From: Hetaerina americana | Taxonomy: Eukaryota; Arthropoda; Insecta; Odonata; Calopterygidae | Assembly: GCA_022747635.1 (NCBI GenBank) | Contig: JAKTNV010000001.1 | Coordinates: forward strand, 29,305,990-29,369,989 | DNA: 64,000 nucleotides | Reading direction: 5' to 3' | Part shown: positions 24,531 through 35,511 of the stretch, one piece after another | Layout of the letters: each line of letters opens with the position of its first letter | Numbering within the stretch: the stretch's first letter is position 1 | Made by a program: the position numbers and the translations under genes | Notes under the pieces: model-generated | Databases searched by the model: none | What the model was told of the DNA's origin: nothing | The model's input: only the letters and a program-made list of their open reading frames with translations

Positions 24531-27500
24531 GATAAGCAATGACTTACAAAATCCTTAAAAAATGAAGGATCTAACTCCTGCTGCCGATAATTAACGCGAT
24601 TGATCCTTTGAAGCTAATACATTGTTCATGGCGCTGTAAAAAGAACGTCACTCAAAACTTTTATAGGCTTTCAGTATAAATCAGCAAGTTCAGTTAAATA
24701 ATTCTTAAGCCGTACTTTTCATCCCAATGATTGGTTTTATAGGGGAAGGGTGAAAATCTCCACGTTACCCAAGACGGGTGCAATACACACGTGCAGGTGG
24801 GCGGAGGTGTAATTTCCTCTATTGGTCGTCTACAGATTCCAAAACGGCTCCGGCATTCATAAAACATATAGCTTAAATTTAACTGGAAGTTTGCTAGCAT
24901 TTAAAATCAGGGTTCCCCTGTTCAGCTGACGAGAAATCAACCCAATTGGCAACCTCTCTGCTAAAAAGCATTTACCTGATAAGAATTAAATAAGCACTCA
25001 TGACATACCAAAGCTGAGTGAGTGAGGAAATAATTAAAAATTTATGAAATCATATCCTTGGGGAAGGGAGAAAGAGGAAAGAAGAAGGCATTGAAAACTC
25101 AGAATTTTTCAAGTCGTCTCGAGAGCATATGACAGTGCGCAGTAGCGGATTCAGGAAGTGGAAGGGCAAAAGATGCTTGTGTGACACTGTTTACGATGCT
25201 CCGTAAATTTGCCTTTGGCTACTTGAAGTGCTCTCTCTTCTGCATTCGGCTATGTGCCAGCTAACCTTATTGAACTGAGGGGAGGGTGCTCTGTGCTCAG
25301 GAGCTGCCTCTTCCTACTCGCAGAACCCAGGGGGTTGCTGGATTGAGATCCTTATTCAATAACAGACGGCATCTTTTTCTTTCATTTGAACTTCAGCAAA
25401 AATGTCGCACCCGCCGTGCCACTTGTTATATTTCCTGATTTCAAATTAGGCGGCACGCAATTGCGTTAATTTTCAAGTTTTCTCTTCCTTATTACCTAAG
25501 CCAGTGCTACTCACAATCAACAATGTTTTTTTTTTGTGATAAAAAGCCCATTTGTGACTCACGCCACAATGATCTATTGTCCACAACTCCATGAAGCGCG
25601 CATAGGACGGATGGCCGTGATTATAAGGGTTGTGCCTGCTCTACGGGTATTTGATTCGTCCCCAGCATACGGAATTCCATCTGGATTTGAAATTCTTCCC
25701 CTCCGTCCCTTTTTCCCGACTATTTCCACGCAAATCACCCCTCCGTGACATCACGTTCCATAGCGAGCATCCGAGCGCCACAAGCTTTCGCGAAATCCGT
25801 GGAATGGGTTCCCGTCTATGGTAGCTTCTTAATGGGTGGAAAGGGAAGGAAATGGAGATTGGCCGGGGAAAGGGGAAAAGGAGAGGTGTACAGAAGTAAA
25901 CAAATGATGTAGGGGGTGAGAGTGAAGAATATGTCGATAATATAAATAAATAATGTAAATACTTAACTGTGTGCATTGAATTGACGATGCAGGTTGCGGG
26001 AATCGTGGGATGCATGTGTGGCCTGATATTTGCCTAGAATGGCGGGCTCCCTAACGACCTCCGCCAACGCCCTCACAGCAGGATATTGCGCAGATTAAGT
26101 GTTTTGAAAACTTAATTAATCGATTAAGCCACGTTCATCCCCCATCCTAAATGCTTAGTCAAAATTACACCTAACTACTTCCAACTATCACGTTTAGGGA
26201 TGCTTTTACCCGAGAAATTGCAGTCCACGTTAGTTATATCTAATTTGCTACTAAAAGTAATGAAATTAAATTTTTATAATTGATACACATCCCGTTATTT
26301 GCTAACCAATCAGCCACATCACTTTTAAGGACTTATGGACGCATGCATGCATGTTAGCTTTACGCTCGTATTTCCGTGAAGACATTTACTTTCCCGTGTT
26401 CGGCCACAAAAGGGCTTTCCGGGCATGCGCCAGATAAAACTAATATTTCATGATTCCCTTTGTTGGCACTTTTGTTCATGGCAATTATTTTTAAAGTTTC
26501 CGTTACTTTTCCACCCTTTATATGCACATGTATCATCTCATAGTCATTTCTTACCTATTACGAAGTATTTAGCAATATTTTATTTACACGCGTGAATATC
26601 TTTCAACCGGAGGCAAACGTCCAAATTTTGGGAAAGATATCGTTTGGCATATTGTGATCACCTAGCCACGACTTCCTGAATAGCTTAATATCAAGACTGA
26701 ACGCGTCAACAAGTGCCTCAAATTAACCTGACTTAATTCAGAATACTTCGGCATTTAGCCTACAAGGCTATAGACCCATTACCTTCATATTCTTCAAGCT
26801 TCCGAGATCCACCTCTTGAATCTGTCACTTATTTCTCTGAGAGCTGAGTGTATGTGGATGAACTACTTTGTGTATCAGTTTTCCAATTTTTATTAATTTT
26901 CTCCTATTTAAGTTCAAGACATCCCTTCCAGATCATTTTCATTGATCCAACAGCCCGGATCGAGGAATAAAAGCCATCCTTTTTTTGCACACTTAAACCA
27001 TACCAAAATTATTTATACAGCGTATTTTTTCTGAATTGATGTCACTTCTCCTTATTATACCACTCATTATAATGTTATGCACGAGGGAGGCTCTTCATTG
27101 CCGTCGTGTTCAGGACCCAAATAAAACCTACCGCACTATCGTCTTATTTTTCTGTTTTTGCATCATTTGATTTCACGTGAATCAATGATACTTACACATC
27201 ACGCTCTCTACTATGAATTGTAATTTTTCTTCTAAGGTGCTCAGTTCTTATACTATCCAGGTATTCCACTACCAATCCTTTCCAATACACCCACACATCG
27301 CCAGCGTACCTCAGCAGGGAGTCACCGAAGATCTTGATTGATTGATTTGATTGATTGACTGATTAATTTGAATTAGTTATTGCAGGGTTCTCAAGCGAAA
27401 TGTTTAAGCCATTTTTCATTCGTTTACTCCTCCAGAAGTTATCCGTTCTTCGACCAAATAAGCATTTCCCTGATAATCGTTTATTCATGGAATATGCCCC

Positions 27501-27839
27501 TCCCGGACACGTTAAGGTTTCTCGCCTAGCCCATTCAATAAAAAGAAGCGACCCTTCATTCAGGCTCCAGTGAGAGCCCTTGGTTACATTCCCCCAATAC
27601 CCCTTCCAAATTCTATTTGTAAAGTTAATGTGTCCACAGGTCTAGTTTTCTAAGTTTTTCTTTCGTCCTTGGGCACGGGCAGCATCTCCTCATTTGTTAC
27701 TCCATTGAGGGTTAACTAAAATACTAAATGCTATCGTGAGTACATCAGCATGAAATTTTTAAGCATCGCACTAATCCACTACAATCACATATAGGGTTTC
27801 GCTCGTACGAATTTCCACCCTTTTTCGACTTTGCTCCTC
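24531..27839. other. AT-rich non-coding DNA
   Basis: The longest gene-free, repeat-poor stretch in the first half of the window. The 124-codon minus-strand frame at 25641-26015 and the other frames carry no recognisable motif. A short (GATT)n-like run lies near 27340. Confidence 0.55.
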
Positions 27840-28330
27840 CCCCACGATCATGAAAAAGAATCCAATTTCTTTCGACGGCCCCACGGTGGGAATTCGCCGA
27901 AGTATTCGCCATCGCATTCGCCGTCGTCCGAAACCGTTTCACCCCACCACCGACCACGTCCAATTGTACTCGGGGCGTGCCCCTGAGTATACACGTACTT
28001 AAGAGCCCGGTTCCCTCCCCAACCAACCACTCGCATAACCCCGTTCGTGACACCACACCGGTGAGGGCGGCGAGGAGAAGTACAGAGCACGGCGAGGATG
28101 AGGGGAAGGTGGTCGGCCATTTTGCGCTCGGCTGACTCGCTCGTGTCTCGGTTGAGGAGGACGAGATGGCGCCATGTTCCGTCGAGGGAAGCGAGCGACC
28201 ACCCCCCCCCCCCGTGCCTCGCCCTCATCACTCCCCCTCCTTGCAGCCCGTCGCGTAAGAAACGGAAATAGCACGGCGATGCTAAAGGATCTCTCTCTCC
28301 GGAACGGATTGCACCCTCAGGGGTGAATGT
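27840..28330. other. CpG-rich segment, no gene identified
   Basis: CpG-rich with a run of ten or more C at about 28203-28213. The 179-codon minus-strand frame (27848-28387) overlaps two other minus-strand frames and has no domain. Confidence 0.45.
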
Positions 28331-28630
28331 GACCAATCGGAACGATTTTTGCGACAAGTAAAAGGAAATGTGTACTTTTTTCTTCAAGGCGGAATTCTAA
28401 ATGAGTGGGTAGTGTAAGAGGTAAATGAAATTAAAGAAAATGGATCTTACACAAGACAAAATCGACAAAGTTGATAAATATCAATGGTTTGCAAAATAAA
28501 GCGGCTATATTATACATATATGCATGTGTGTGTATTTTTGTACATGAAAGTCTCACGGCTCTGAATAATAAATCAATCGATGGAGAGAGATGGCGTGGGC
28601 CAACACAAATATAGATAGAAATATAAAAAA

Positions 28631-28926
28631 GGACACTCACACGTATTCCGAAATTTTCGGGGCCCGCAGAAGAAGGTGGCCCAACCACCTTTTTCTGCGG
28701 GCAGAAGGAATTGAGGAGAAGGGTGAATCGCATTTTTACGGTGCTCGTCTCACACCAATTCCAAAACTTTCGGTGGCACAAACACAATTTTCTGCGGTCA
28801 GAATGGACGGAGGAGAAGAAGGAAACACCATTTTACAGCACTCTTTAAATCCTTCTCCTCAGTTCCTACTGTCCTCAGAAGAAGATACTTGAGCCACGGA
28901 AAATTTCGGAATTCGTGTGTGTATCC
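28631..28926. mobile_element. Inverted-repeat element with nested hairpin
   Basis: Outer arms GGACACTCACACGTATTCCG/AAATTTTCGG (28631-28660) and their near-complement at 28894-28926 face each other. Inside is a 17-bp hairpin (28663-28679 with 28685-28701, one G-U type mismatch, 5-base loop). A second inverted pair built on GAGGAGAAGG lies near 28711 and 28855. The GTGTGAGTGTCC outer motif, read outward, links it to the elements at 19567 and 29091. The interior differs from theirs, so it is a diverged or rearranged family member. An (AT)n block follows immediately. Confidence 0.65.
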
Positions 28927-28932
28927 ATATGC

Positions 28933-28936
<4 letters not shown>

Positions 28937-28997
<61 letters not shown>

Positions 28998-29011
28998 CAT
29001 ATATATATAAA

Positions 29012-29077
<66 letters not shown>
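28937..29077. repeat. (TA)n microsatellite
   Basis: About 140 bases of interrupted TA repeat between two inverted-repeat elements. Confidence 0.95.
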
Positions 29078-29079
<2 letters not shown>

Positions 29080-29090
29080 TTTTTTTGGGA

Positions 29091-29286
29091 GGCACAATTG
29101 AACCCAAAAATACAAATAGAAAACACGTAAAACGACACTCATTTAAGAAATTTTGATTTTAGGTCTTCTTCAGATCAGACTGTCTGACCTGAAGAAGGCC
29201 TAAGAGGAGGCCGAAAGTTCAAGCTTTCTTAAATGTGAGTGTCCTTTTACGTGTTTTCTCTTTACATTTTTGTGTTCTAATGTGCC
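29091..29286. mobile_element. Inverted-repeat element, loop-less palindrome
   Basis: Arms meet at 29180 with essentially no spacer (CAGAC-T-GTCTG). The right arm (29181-29286) reads CTGAAGAAGGCCTAAG, GAGGCCGAAAGTTC, GTGAGTGTCCTTTTACG, TTTTTGTGTTCTAATGTGCC. The left arm (29091-29179) is its diverged inverse and lacks about 15 bases of the GGCC hairpin portion. It shares the motif order of the 19567 element. It is flanked by (AT)n on both sides and lies next to the LINE 3' end. Confidence 0.8.
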
Positions 29287-29299
29287 GTCTGGCTGCTAT

Positions 29300-29305
29300 A
29301 TATGT

Positions 29306-29351
<46 letters not shown>
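29300..29351. repeat. (AT)n plus poly-T, LINE 3' tail junction
   Basis: An AT repeat runs into a T-tract (29336-29351) that is the poly-A tail of the minus-strand LINE. Confidence 0.85.
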
Positions 29352-29447
29352 AAGTAATCTACCGGTTAAGGTAGGTTTTTGGACGGACACAACTACCAAA
29401 CAAATATTTTATTACTCCTAACAAAACACAAAATCAATCATCCTACT

Positions 29448-32423
29448 CTATATCAAGTCCCTCTTCATCACTGAGTACTTCCTTCCTCCCTTCATCCCGT
29501 CCAGCATCCCTATCCTGTTCCTTCCCTTTCCTCTTTTGCCCAACATTCTACCCTCTATCACAGTCTTCAACATCCCACTGCCGGTCAACACCCCCTTCAT
29601 CCACTTTTCCTGCCTCCATAGGATTGCTCCCAACAAACCCCTCTCTTCGCCCACCATACCAAGTACTTCCTCATTTGTTTTCTTCTCTGTCCATTTCACC
29701 TTCTCCATTCTTCTCCACACCCACATTTCAAAAGCCTCCAACCTACGTCTATCCTCCTGCTTCAATGACCACGTTTCCGCTCCGTACATAGCTACGCTCC
29801 ATATCAAAGTTTTTACGAGTCTTTTCTTAACATCCTTACTCAAAGTCCCTGTCATCAACTCCCTCCTCCTTGTGAAAGCCTCTTTGCCTAGCGCAATTCT
29901 TCTCCTTACGTCCCTACTACTTTGACCGTGTTGGTCCAAAACACTACCGAGATACGTAAACTGTTCTACATGCTCTAGCTTTTGCCCTCCTATTTTAATG
30001 TTAAGCTTGGCCTTTTTCTTTCTAGAAAATCGCATAACCTTTGTTTTCTTAATATTGATTCTCATCCCATACCTGTCGCACTGAATTTCCAATTCACTCA
30101 GCAATGCTTGCAGCCCCTTGGCTGACTGACAAACTATAGCTTGGTCATCAGCAAACCTAACTGATTTTACGAATTCCCCGCCCACTTTCATTCCTACCTC
30201 GAGTTCTTCCCATGCCTCTTTGATCATTTCTTCTGCGTACAGGTTGAACAGCAACGGTGATAATGGGCAACCCTGCCTTACACCCCTTCCTAACACTGCC
30301 CATCCTGACTCCCCGTTTCCCACCCTCACCTGAGCAGTCTGAGACATGTACAGGTTGCGGATTAGCCTCCTTTCCCTCCAATCTATTCCTATTTTCTGCA
30401 ATATACTCATTAGTTTTTCCCAATTTACTCTATCAAACGCTTTTTCGAAATCTACGAAACAGGCAAATACCTCCTGGTTGTGTTCTATATTCCTCTCGAT
30501 TAATAATCTCATTACTGCAATGGCCTCACGCGTACCTCTCCCCTTCCTAAACCCAAACTGATCATCCCCTAAGTAATCATTTGCCCTACTCTCTATCCTT
30601 TTGTTTATGATCCTGAGAACAACCTTAGCTGCGTGGGATATCAAACTAATTGTCCTATAGTCCTCACATGACGTGGCCTTTACCTTTTTCGGAATAGGAA
30701 CTAAAACTGATCTCACAAAGTCTTCCGGCCAGATTCCCTCCTCATAAATACTACGGATCAGCCCATATAGCCTCTTCCTCCCACATTTTCCCAAGCATTT
30801 CAAAAGTTCCACGGGAATGTTATCTACCCCCACGGCCTTATTTAGTTTCATCTCCCTTAATGCCCTTTCTATCTCATTGTCTAGTATGCCTCGACCTAAG
30901 CTATCTTCCTCTACGTCATGTTCCTTTTCAATGTCTAACTTTGTTGGTCTAAGCTCTTTACTATACAGTTCTTCTACATATTCCTTCCATCTCTCTTGGA
31001 TCTTTCCTGCGTCAACTATTACCTTACCGGCCTTATCTCTAACTGCTATCGTTGATCTCCCTTTCTTACTTCCCGATAAAGATTTAACTATGCTGTAAAG
31101 CGCACCGATTTCCCCCTTCCTCTGCAGACTTTCCATATCCTCGCACTGCGTCTTCCACCATGCTTCCTTTGCTTTATTTGTTGCCCGCCTCAATTTATTG
31201 TTCAATTCTTTGTACTTCATTTTGCCTAATTCTGTATTTATATTCTTCCATTTTCGCCGCTCATCCATTTTTGTAATCATCTCATCCGTGATCCATGGTT
31301 TACGAGTCCTTTTAGCGTTAACTGTTCCAATAGTGTCTTTTGCCGCTTTAGACAACCCTTTTTTGATACATTCCCATTTTTCTTCAATAGTACTTAGCTC
31401 TTTACCGTCCTCCATGATTTTCTCTACCGCCTGTTTGTATTCCTTTCTTTTCAACCCATTTAATGCTTCTACATTCCATTTTCTAATTCGCCGCCCCTGC
31501 CTTATCTTTTTAAAACGTACGCTACATTTCATAACAACTAAATTGTGGTCTGAGTCCGCATCCGCTCCCGGGAAGCTGTGGGAATTTATCACACTGTTCC
31601 TAAACCTGTGTCTAACCAGGATATAATCTAGCTGATATCTTCCCGAGTCACCTGGCATTTTCCATGTATACCTGCGTCTTTTGTGGTGTCTGAACCAAGT
31701 GTTGGTGATAACTAAGCCCTGTCTCCTGCAGAACTCAACTGCTTTCTCCCCGCGGTCATTCCTCGTGCCTAAACCGTAGTCCCCCACCTCATCACCATCT
31801 CTTCCTTCGCCTACTGTCGCATTCCAATCCCCCATCACTATCAAATGTTTCCCTGCAGGAACACATGCAATCATGTCCTCTAACTGATCGTATATCCTAT
31901 CGACCTCTTCTTCCTTATGGTTGCTCGGTGGCATGTATACCTGGATAATAACTAAGTTCGTGGGTTCTGCTTTTATCTCCACTAGTAGTATTCTATCCGT
32001 TACCTGCTCTATGTTGACTACGCTTCTTCCTACCTCTTCATTTAATACTATGGCAACCCCTCGTTGGCTCTCGTCCCCACCGCTGTATATTATTCTATAC
32101 TTTTCACTCCAGTAATCCCCGCTATCTTTCCATCTCACCTCGCATAGACCTAAAATATCTATATTTCCCCTTTCCATCTCTCGCTTAACATTCTCCAATT
32201 TCCCCGTCCTCATCATTGTCCTAACATTCCACGTTCCTATTCTAACTAATTTGGTCTTCTTCTCCTGCGTCTTCTGTCCTGCTGCTGCTGGTTTTCCCTT
32301 GCAAGGGTTTCGTGGGATGACGACCGCGGAAGCCTTGCCTCCCCCGCTGCCGGGCACGACACACGGCCGATTGGGCCGAGCCCCGTGGTTGCCAGGACTC
32401 AAAATATCTCTATTGTCCATCAT
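29448..32423 (-). CDS. LINE ORF: AP-endonuclease / reverse transcriptase (991 aa)
   Basis: This is the LINE's only protein: it nicks target DNA and reverse-transcribes the element RNA at the nick. Residues 1-58 are a basic, Pro/Gly-rich leader. Residues 60-300 form an exonuclease-endonuclease-phosphatase (APE-type) domain with GTWNVRT (63-69), CEVRW (94-98), MGDWNATVG (197-205), LDY (265-267) and SDH (291-293). Reverse transcriptase spans about 510-800 with VPIPKK (575-580), GFRKGRGT (624-631), VDFEKAFD (657-664), GVRQGCPLSPLLFNLYAE (714-731) and the catalytic FADD (757-760). The C-terminal region has WSVAMYGAETW (875-885) and WVWRRMEKVKW (901-911). All expected catalytic residues are present and there is no stop or frameshift. 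The start is the first of two adjacent Met codons; a later start such as M70 would cut into the endonuclease. Confidence 0.92.
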   Translation of the reverse strand: MMDNRDILSPGNHGARPNRPCVVPGSGGGKASAVVIPRNPCKGKPAAAGQKTQEKKTKLVRIGTWNVRTMMRTGKLENVKREMERGNIDILGLCEVRWKDSGDYWSEKYRIIYSGGDESQRGVAIVLNEEVGRSVVNIEQVTDRILLVEIKAEPTNLVIIQVYMPPSNHKEEEVDRIYDQLEDMIACVPAGKHLIVMGDWNATVGEGRDGDEVGDYGLGTRNDRGEKAVEFCRRQGLVITNTWFRHHKRRRYTWKMPGDSGRYQLDYILVRHRFRNSVINSHSFPGADADSDHNLVVMKCSVRFKKIRQGRRIRKWNVEALNGLKRKEYKQAVEKIMEDGKELSTIEEKWECIKKGLSKAAKDTIGTVNAKRTRKPWITDEMITKMDERRKWKNINTELGKMKYKELNNKLRRATNKAKEAWWKTQCEDMESLQRKGEIGALYSIVKSLSGSKKGRSTIAVRDKAGKVIVDAGKIQERWKEYVEELYSKELRPTKLDIEKEHDVEEDSLGRGILDNEIERALREMKLNKAVGVDNIPVELLKCLGKCGRKRLYGLIRSIYEEGIWPEDFVRSVLVPIPKKVKATSCEDYRTISLISHAAKVVLRIINKRIESRANDYLGDDQFGFRKGRGTREAIAVMRLLIERNIEHNQEVFACFVDFEKAFDRVNWEKLMSILQKIGIDWRERRLIRNLYMSQTAQVRVGNGESGWAVLGRGVRQGCPLSPLLFNLYAEEMIKEAWEELEVGMKVGGEFVKSVRFADDQAIVCQSAKGLQALLSELEIQCDRYGMRINIKKTKVMRFSRKKKAKLNIKIGGQKLEHVEQFTYLGSVLDQHGQSSRDVRRRIALGKEAFTRRRELMTGTLSKDVKKRLVKTLIWSVAMYGAETWSLKQEDRRRLEAFEMWVWRRMEKVKWTEKKTNEEVLGMVGEERGLLGAILWRQEKWMKGVLTGSGMLKTVIEGRMLGKRGKGRNRIGMLDGMKGGRKYSVMKRDLI

Positions 32424-32710
32424 ATTTTTCTAGGGAATGATAATTGAGGTGGTTTCCCGTTGCCTTCCTCAATAGTGTTTTTAACGTGACACCATCACTT
32501 ACTGGCCGCCCCACTGGGGTCAGACGCCATTGCAGCCGCCTCACTGAGGAACAGACGCTGCGTGGACTACCTTTCGTCTGGCTCCTAACCTTCGACCTAT
32601 CTGGCATGGGTGACCCTACCAGGAGCAATTTTTATTACTCCCGCCAGTACAGCTCTAGGGGTCATCGGAACGCACAAGCCCTTCCACCACGTCAAGGTTG
32701 TAGTCCGGGG

Positions 32711-32716
<6 letters not shown>
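32424..32716 (-). other. LINE 5' untranslated region
   Basis: A GC-rich 290-base leader between (AT)n and the ORF start, including AAGGCAACGGGAAACCACCT just before the ORF. Any internal promoter would lie here, but none can be identified by eye. Confidence 0.65.
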
Positions 32717-32770
<54 letters not shown>

Positions 32771-32811
32771 GTGTGTGTGTGTATTTATATGTATACAGTA
32801 TGTTTGTATAT

Positions 32812-32887
<76 letters not shown>

Positions 32888-32893
32888 ATATAC
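32717..32893. repeat. (AT)n with (GT)n interruption
   Basis: Two long AT blocks separated by a GT/CA-containing stretch. The first block abuts the LINE 5' end. Confidence 0.95.
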
Positions 32894-32907
32894 AGGTATA
32901 TATAGTA

Positions 32908-32988
32908 TTAAATAATTTCACTTAGACTAGCTAATTAAATGGTGGTTTAACCCCCATTGGATTAGCTAGTCTAAATCAAAGTATTTAA
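32908..32988. repeat. 38-bp-arm hairpin beside (AT)n
   Basis: The left arm (32908-32945) contains TTAGACTAGCTAAT; the right arm (32951-32988) contains ATTAGCTAGTCTAAA. The arms are complementary apart from several mismatches and enclose a 5-base loop. It starts within 20 bases of the microsatellite. It may be a small foldback or MITE, but no relative is seen in this window. Confidence 0.8.
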
Positions 32989-33185
32989 TTTAGATTCAAG
33001 TTCGAAATCATCATAATGTTGAATAAGAATGCCCTTAATTATCACTTAGTTTTAATTTAGGTGTTATCTCTAAATGCAATCTTCCTCTCTCGAATTTCCC
33101 CGTAAGGTATCATCAAAACAAAAGTAAAATTGATGCTTAATTTTAAAGGTACACCCTGTGGTGGAAGTGAGATATCAGCGTATTA

Positions 33186-33336
33186 AGTCGGCGGGTAAAA
33201 ACTGAGAAAACCCTTCAGGCGTTGCCAAAAGGAAATACCCGAATCATTACAATTGAATATTCTTGGGCAACTGCTACCAGATTTACGATTGTCTCAGTTT
33301 TTTTAACTACCCGACTACTCTAATATGAATGTTGCT
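33186..33336 (+). mobile_element. MITE-like repeat, copy 1
   Basis: A roughly 131-bp core (33186-33316) has inverted ends: AGTCGGCGGGTAAAAACTGA at the left, and at the right TCTCAGTTTTT then CTACCCGACT. Similarity to copy 2 at 34532 continues through about 33336. It encodes nothing. The short length, inverted ends and second copy fit a non-autonomous DNA transposon; the superfamily is unknown. Confidence 0.7.
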
Positions 33337-33949
33337 GCAAACCAAACTTGAACATGAATATCGGCCTCCACTGGCGAGGGAATATAAAATTTAATTTCCG
33401 GGTTAGATGAACTAAAATATGCACGATAAATCAGAACTACATTGATATTGCATGCGGGAGAAACCCACCATGCTCTGTATGATTAAAAATGTCGAGGTGA
33501 CCAACTAACTGCTAGGTTTGTTCATTTGGCGCACAGAGTTGATCAACGAAAGAAAAATGAGAGCAGGATGTTTTTCATCCAAGTGATAACCTACAAGCCG
33601 CCGGCGTGGTGTGTGGGCGGGGGTGCATCCACGCCGTGCACAGTATTCATAGAGTAGTGATAACTTTCCATGCATGAAAGACTGGTAGCTAAAATAAATA
33701 CTTCCGTCATGGAACGAAACGAATAACATTACATGCTTCGATTTTGTGGAGAAAAAATAATACTATTAGGAGAAAGATTATGTAATGCAAGAAAAAAATT
33801 ATATTATTGTGAAAGGAACCTTACGATCCAAGGCAACATAACCTAATAAAAGGCACTCTCAATCTGTTCCCCCTTAGCAGACTCGAAGGAATTGACTGCA
33901 AAAACTGAATCTATGAAATCGACATGTGCCGAGGGAGCTGTGCCTGAGG
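33337..33949. other. Non-coding DNA between the two MITE-like copies
   Basis: Nothing recognised. Confidence 0.45.
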
Positions 33950-34440
33950 ATGATGATTTGAACTTCTCTTTCATTGAAATGAAACAGTCGATTCTAGAGA
34001 TCTTTTCTTCGATGGCATACCTTGGGATTAAATGCTGGGAAGACGGGATGCATGGATGGGGGCGACAGTGGGCGTTGGGGAGGCGGGAATGCGTGCGCAT
34101 AGAATAATGGAAGGATCGCGGGCGGTGAAAATAAACGCGTCGCCGGTGCAAAAGACGTCCCGGCGACCGACGGAGGCTCTCGAGATGAAGGTTGATAGGC
34201 TCTCGAAGCGAAGGCAACAGAGAAAGTGCGCCGAGCGGTAGAAATCACAAATAAAAACGCGGCCGCCGAGGAACGAGGAAAAGAAACGGCGGAGGAGAGT
34301 AAGGAAATTGATTACCCACGTGAGGGAGGGATTGCGAGGAAAAAAATAGGTCAACAGATAAGGGAGCGGAGGAGGAAACGGAAAAAACACCTCCGCGTAG
34401 AGGTGAAGCCGGAGGGTAGAAACCAAAGCGCTACACACAT
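33950..34440. other. CpG-rich segment, no gene identified
   Basis: GC-rich and purine-rich on the plus strand, with overlapping frames in every register and none with a domain. Confidence 0.45.
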
Positions 34441-34531
34441 CCGCCGTCTTTTGAATTCTTGTCCTTTTTTAAATAAAATCATAAATTAGAAAAAAATGCA
34501 TCTAGAAAATGTTGTGTCGCTGGTGATAAGA

Positions 34532-34683
34532 AAGCGGAAGCGGGTAAAAACTGCGAAAAACCTTCGGACGTTGTCTAAAGGAAATATCCGAGTCATTCCA
34601 ATTGGATATGTTATGCCAACTGCTACCATATTTACGATTATTTCAGTTTTTCTAACCATCCGACTATTCTAATAGATGTTTTC
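34532..34683 (+). mobile_element. MITE-like repeat, copy 2
   Basis: Same orientation and order as copy 1 at 33186: GCGGGTAAAAACTGCG, then CTGCTACCATATTTACGATT, then TTTCAGTTTTTCTAACC and ATCCGACTATTCTAATAG. By eye roughly four in five bases agree with copy 1. Confidence 0.7.
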
Positions 34684-35495
34684 CGTAATTTGATGCACGA
34701 CACATTCTCGGTTCAAATATCAACGCCCCTGATATTCGTTAGCAATACTTGTTGATATAGAGTTAAATATTTATCTATTTTTTCCAGAACGTGACTAGGA
34801 GACAGTGATGGAGTGACCAATATCTCTTCTACTATAGCCAATAACTCTTCTACCATCTAAGAAGTACGGTCGTTATGAACTCTCTCAGGCAATAGCAGAA
34901 GCTTGTCCGAAGAAAAGTACGAGGACTCGTGAGAACTACTTTCCCTCTTGTTGGAAACTGGTTTGGCGTTTTCGTACTTTCGTGCAAATGAAACAATTTC
35001 CATCACAAAACTGTCATGAAATAACTAAGTCGGGTTTGATGAATTTATTGCAACTACGACCAACCGGCGCGCGGGGGCGCCTTGATGAAGAAAGAAAATT
35101 TCCACTGCCGCGAATCACGACACAATCAAATAAACACCGACAATTTTCACTCTAGTTCACTAATTCAAATCAACAATAATAAATTACTATGCCATCTATT
35201 CACTTCTCGAATACCTTCACAACAGACGTGATTAATATAACCCTTTATTACTAAACGCTTTTCTGAGTGAATAAAAATTATTTGATGCAAAGGAGATGAC
35301 GCTTTATTTATGCATTGTTTCACAATTTTAAGACATAATTTTGAATACGATGATACTTTAAACGAAATTAATTTAATTGAATCACCTAAATTCGCATATA
35401 TCTCTAGTTTTAAAACATGAACATATTTTAATGATAATCAAAAGAAGCAAATACTGCCGCTACTTTCGATTTATATAACAGAAGTAGTTTACAGA
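34684..35495. other. AT-rich non-coding DNA
   Basis: Nothing recognised. Confidence 0.5.
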
Positions 35496-35511
35496 AGAAT
35501 TATAAATGAAC

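Larger units (their letters stand above)
29352..32716 (-). mobile_element. Full-length RTE-like LINE retrotransposon
   Basis: On the minus strand it runs from CCCTCCCCGGACTACAACC at 32716, through a roughly 290-base 5' region, one intact ORF (29448-32423) and a short 3' UTR. It ends with CTACCTTAACCGGTAGATTAC plus a poly-A tail at 29352. It is bounded on both sides by (AT)n, so target-site duplications cannot be distinguished. Single-ORF layout, an AP-type endonuclease before the reverse transcriptase, no RNase H and a short 3' UTR fit the RTE group. Completeness suggests recent activity. Decayed relatives or fragments lie at 24397, 38990, 39740, 44165, 47650, 59505, 60942 and 61565. Confidence 0.85.

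Noticed and set aside
29536..29925. Plus-strand frames across the LINE (29536-32433)
   Set aside because: They are antisense shadows of the 991-aa LINE protein.
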